The notes below the pieces were generated by a model. The model was not told where the DNA came from. It saw nothing but the letters and a program-made list of their open reading frames with translations, and searched no databases. The translations under genes were made by a program, and so were the position numbers. From Phaenicophaeus curvirostris (lineage: Eukaryota; Chordata; Aves; Cuculiformes; Cuculidae): a DNA stretch of 64,000 nt. Location of the stretch: contig NC_091431.1 in the NCBI RefSeq assembly GCF_032191515.1, positions 55,293,742 to 55,357,741 on the forward strand. The letters are read 5' to 3'. The number at the start of each line of letters is the position of its first letter. Position 1 is the first letter of the stretch. Positions 61,070 through 64,000 of the stretch are shown here, piece by piece.

Positions 61070-61455
61070 TGTGAGAAACACTCATTCACTGGTAAAATAT
61101 TAAAAAGGACAAAGTCTTCGAAGCAAAGATAATAATATTTTTATTTTACAATTCAGCACTGAATTGGATGCCCTTCTAAAAAAGGTATGAGATCCTACAA
61201 AAAACAGCGAGTATATATACTAGTTTTAAACAAAGAATATAAATCTCTTCAAGGTTCCTCATTATACTTTTGGCGTATTCAACCATGTCTGGAGACTCCC
61301 GTCAGGTTATTGTTGCCAACGGTATCTTGTTAGACAGCTAAGCATCAGGTCTGGATATCGTCTACATATTATTTCTCGATACATGACAGATTTATATGGC
61401 AAAATAATTAAACATGCACACCAGCTGCAGCAAAACTTATCAACTAATTCCCACA
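61070..61455 (-). repeat. Provirus 5' LTR
   Basis: 386 bp, 378 identical to the 3' LTR. The eight differences are all transitions, several in two tight clusters (around 61186-61191 and 61290-61300). It carries the same TATA box and AATAAA. The right-hand target duplication CAAA follows at 61456-61459. Confidence 0.95.
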
Positions 61456-61459
61456 CAAA

Positions 61460-64000
61460 TAAAAAGAACAATATCTGAAAATCAATTTAAACTATGTGGA
61501 TGGAACAAATTGTGCTGCAACAGCCAGGAAAACAACATAAAACTAGGGAGATGGCTCTTGTTCTTTGCTTATAACTGTGGCAAATTTTGAAGTAGTTTTA
61601 CAGCAGGTTGCTCTCCTCTCGTACGGAATAATTTGAAATAGCTGTATATAAACAAAGACATTTCATCATGTAGCAACTGAACTTCATTTTTCTCCTCATG
61701 TCATTCTCCTGTTTTATTCCAGTTTCAGAAAGAGGTGCTTCTTTTTAAGATTTGTTCAGTTGAATATACGAGAAAGAAAACAGATCTCTACAGGTAATAA
61801 AACTGCAGTAAAGAGGAAATTAAACATTTGAGATGTCCTAATTTTTTTTATAAACAACGGAAGATACAGGAAAGGGGACTGCCAGAAACACTGACCAGGA
61901 ATCATCACTCCTATAGCATTCCTGAGCAACACCTGCATAGGAGTAAAGACACCTGTAATCCACTTAGCAGCCTGTATAAATCCACACCTAATCAATATGC
62001 AGAACACACAAGCTGGTAGTTGTAACTTTATCATTAACTAATGCCTAACAATATTTTGTCTAGATTAATGTATCCATTATGCCTACCCAGCCAGCCACTC
62101 AGCCATACCTGGTCTCAGGACATGTCTGCCAACGGAAATTAGAAAAAAACAAAACCAAATATTTTTAAAGAAAAATAGGTAAAGTTTATTTCCTTCCCTC
62201 AAACACCTGTAAAGAGGGTCTCTATATGCACTTCAGACATATGAACAGAACAAGGCATCACATCAAATCTCCCTTTGGACTCCACTGTGCCTTTGGGGTG
62301 GTGCATCTGGATCCAGACAGCAAAACATAACTAAAATTTCTGACCAAATCAGGGCTGGATATACTTTTAGTTATACTGTTTAGCGTATCTTTCATGGATA
62401 AGGCTGAAAAAAGTGTCAGCAGGACTGTGAAGCTGGGAGACACTGGCAGTGTTCTGCTATTCTATGCTGCCTCGTTAAATCATCTTTATTTAAGATTCTT
62501 CAGTAGAAAAGAGAGAACTACTCCATAGCACAGGAAGAAAAGCCTCGATTTATGACCTGGACTTTTTTGCCTTCTTACAGAGAAGTAAATAAATGACTGA
62601 TAGGAATATATAGGTACTATTCAGGGAGAACCAAGTTGCTTAGAAAACCATGGTGTTTGAAAATGCCGCATTATGGGAAGTTCTACTGCAGGTCTGAAAT
62701 AACACTTAAGCCAATACAGACAGTCTACTAGATGAAGAAGCACTTATTTGCTCAACAGGCATTTTCTTGCAGTATGCTTCCAAACAACAGCCCCATACAA
62801 ATACAAAAACTGTGCTCTTCCATTCTCTATTACCTATAACAAACAATAACATTTTTGGCTGAAGTGATGTCACTCTCACTGACATCCATTTTCACCTTCT
62901 CACTGGTTACTAGCGACTGAATGCGATCTCCTTTCAAGGACATTAGTTCTGCTAGATTAAACTCTACTGTGGCTAGTATCTTCAGGGTACTCCTCAGGTA
63001 CCTCAGTGGTCATCTTTAACGAACAGTGCTATCTATCATTCCATTCTGCCTTTCTGGCTGTAGTTCTGTGGATAAACTTTTCCTCATACTTCAGTTCAAT
63101 ACCACTCTTAAAGGTACAAAACACCAATCAGTCCACATGCTTCATGAATTCCATTTCCACTTCCTACAGCACTGATTAACACCCGGAGAAGTCTACCAAA
63201 ACACGTGCTTTCTTTAGCATCTGCTGATCAGAAAAAAATTTCATACTGACTGCAATTCCCCTTAATGGTGCCTCCAGATCATCTAGACAGAGAAGCCAGT
63301 CAAATTAGTCCTTCGCTTCAAAAAGGGTTTAGTGATAACACCCTGTGTTTCACATGCACATGGCCATAAATAATGGATGCTTAGAAACTAAGGTCTTGCC
63401 TCCCTTTTCCATTATTTCCACATCCACAGCCTATCACACTCATTTTTAAGTGATCCTCCTTTCTGCACAGCTTCCGTACCCACAGGCAGAGCATGAAACT
63501 GATTCTTCCGTCTCCTCAATGCAGAGCAGTTCTTATCTTTGTAAATCCAACCTTAAAACTGCTGAGTCTCTTATAACAGAAACTTTATTTGGTATTTTAA
63601 AGATCCATAAAGAACACAAAAAACTTATTGTACAAAGCAGAAGTCAAACCTAATTCCTTACCAACTTGTCTGTTCTTCATGAAAACCTGAAAAGGTTACA
63701 GCGGCCCACAGGGCAGCATACCAACCTTCCTCAGCTCCTTTTATTTAACCTCTCTTCTACTGCAGTTTCTCAGCTGCACTCTTTGTTCAGCTCTTTACCC
63801 TTACAGACTATCTCCCTCTTTAAAACAATAATGCACTCACTCTACTTCTATTAAAATGCCTTAGTTTTCTTTCTAGTTTCATTTTACAGCAATAAACCAT
63901 GCCTAAAGAGATATACTAAATATGGTACCACTAAAAGTGAATATTCAAAATTTTCATATGACAATCACAATTCACAAAGCATCTGGACAGTAGTCAATCT
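61460..64000 (-). other. NDUFAF2 intron 1, right of the provirus
   Basis: AT-rich intronic DNA to the window edge, with no recognised repeat, exon or CpG island. The absence of a CpG island or an NDUFAF2 first exon here means the gene start, and its expected divergent neighbour ERCC8 (established synteny), lie further right. Confidence 0.55.

Larger units (their letters stand above)
53000..61455 (-). mobile_element. Class I (gammaretrovirus-like) endogenous provirus, defective
   Basis: An 8.46-kb provirus in minus orientation, flanked by the 4-bp target duplication CAAA (52996-52999 and 61456-61459). The order on its own strand is 5' LTR, tRNA-Pro primer-binding site, long leader with splice donor, gag, pro, RT/RNase H, integrase, env remnant, polypurine tract, 3' LTR. 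The gag and pol share one frame separated by UAG, the gammaretroviral plan. Inactivating changes include a stop in matrix, a stop between capsid and nucleocapsid, stops at pro/RT, in RNase H and in integrase, three frameshifts and a large env deletion, so it is not competent. It lies in intron 1 of NDUFAF2 in the same transcriptional direction. Confidence 0.96.

Noticed and set aside
36300..64000. NDUFAF2 first coding exon inside the window
   Set aside because: I looked for the expected N-terminal block and a CpG island on the minus strand and found neither. The first exon probably lies to the right of the window.
1..64000. CRISPR arrays, bacterial operons, riboswitches or tRNA genes
   Set aside because: None seen. 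Repeat content, introns and splice signals are those of a vertebrate. I found no cloverleaf-like tRNA sequence, though small RNAs cannot be excluded by eye.

Overview
The window reads as bird genomic DNA. It is AT-rich, about a dozen of its repeats are CR1 LINEs (the dominant avian interspersed repeat, several ending in ATTCTATGA-type octamers), and it carries the conserved convergent pair SMIM15 (+) and NDUFAF2 (-). That pair lies at human 5q12; in birds this synteny block is expected on the Z chromosome (established knowledge, not visible here).

Layout. Positions 1-11.4 kb are intergenic and dense in CR1, including a younger CR1 nested inside an older, oppositely oriented one. About 11.42-11.91 kb is a CpG island that looks like the SMIM15 promoter. 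It contains a 16-bp minisatellite in which each unit carries an ETS-type TTCCGG core (one variant). SMIM15 follows, with an untranslated exon near 11.72-11.77 kb, an intron holding two CR1s, and the whole 74-codon CDS in one exon at 13.0 kb. A 381-bp solo LTR with a 4-bp target duplication sits between the two genes, ending about 30 bp beyond the NDUFAF2 poly(A) signal. NDUFAF2 occupies the rest on the minus strand. Three coding exons are present (16015-16272, 29483-29523, 36210-36299), joined by phase-compatible splice sites. The first coding exon is not seen and probably lies beyond 64000. The introns are AT-rich with scattered CR1 fragments.

Intron 1 of NDUFAF2 contains an 8.46-kb class I (gammaretrovirus-like) endogenous provirus at 53000-61455, on the same strand as the gene. 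It has paired 386-bp LTRs differing at 8 sites, a CAAA target duplication, a tRNA-Pro primer-binding site, a splice donor, gag-pro-pol with a gammaretroviral-style UAG junction, several inactivating stops and frameshifts, and an env reduced to its two ends.

I did not find a convincing new multi-gene system. The best leads are the ETS-motif array in the SMIM15 promoter, two CR1 copies sharing non-CR1 sequence past their 3' ends (possible 3' transduction), the solo LTR abutting the NDUFAF2 cleavage region, the sense-oriented intronic provirus, and a few exon-like minus-strand segments that I cannot assign to any family.
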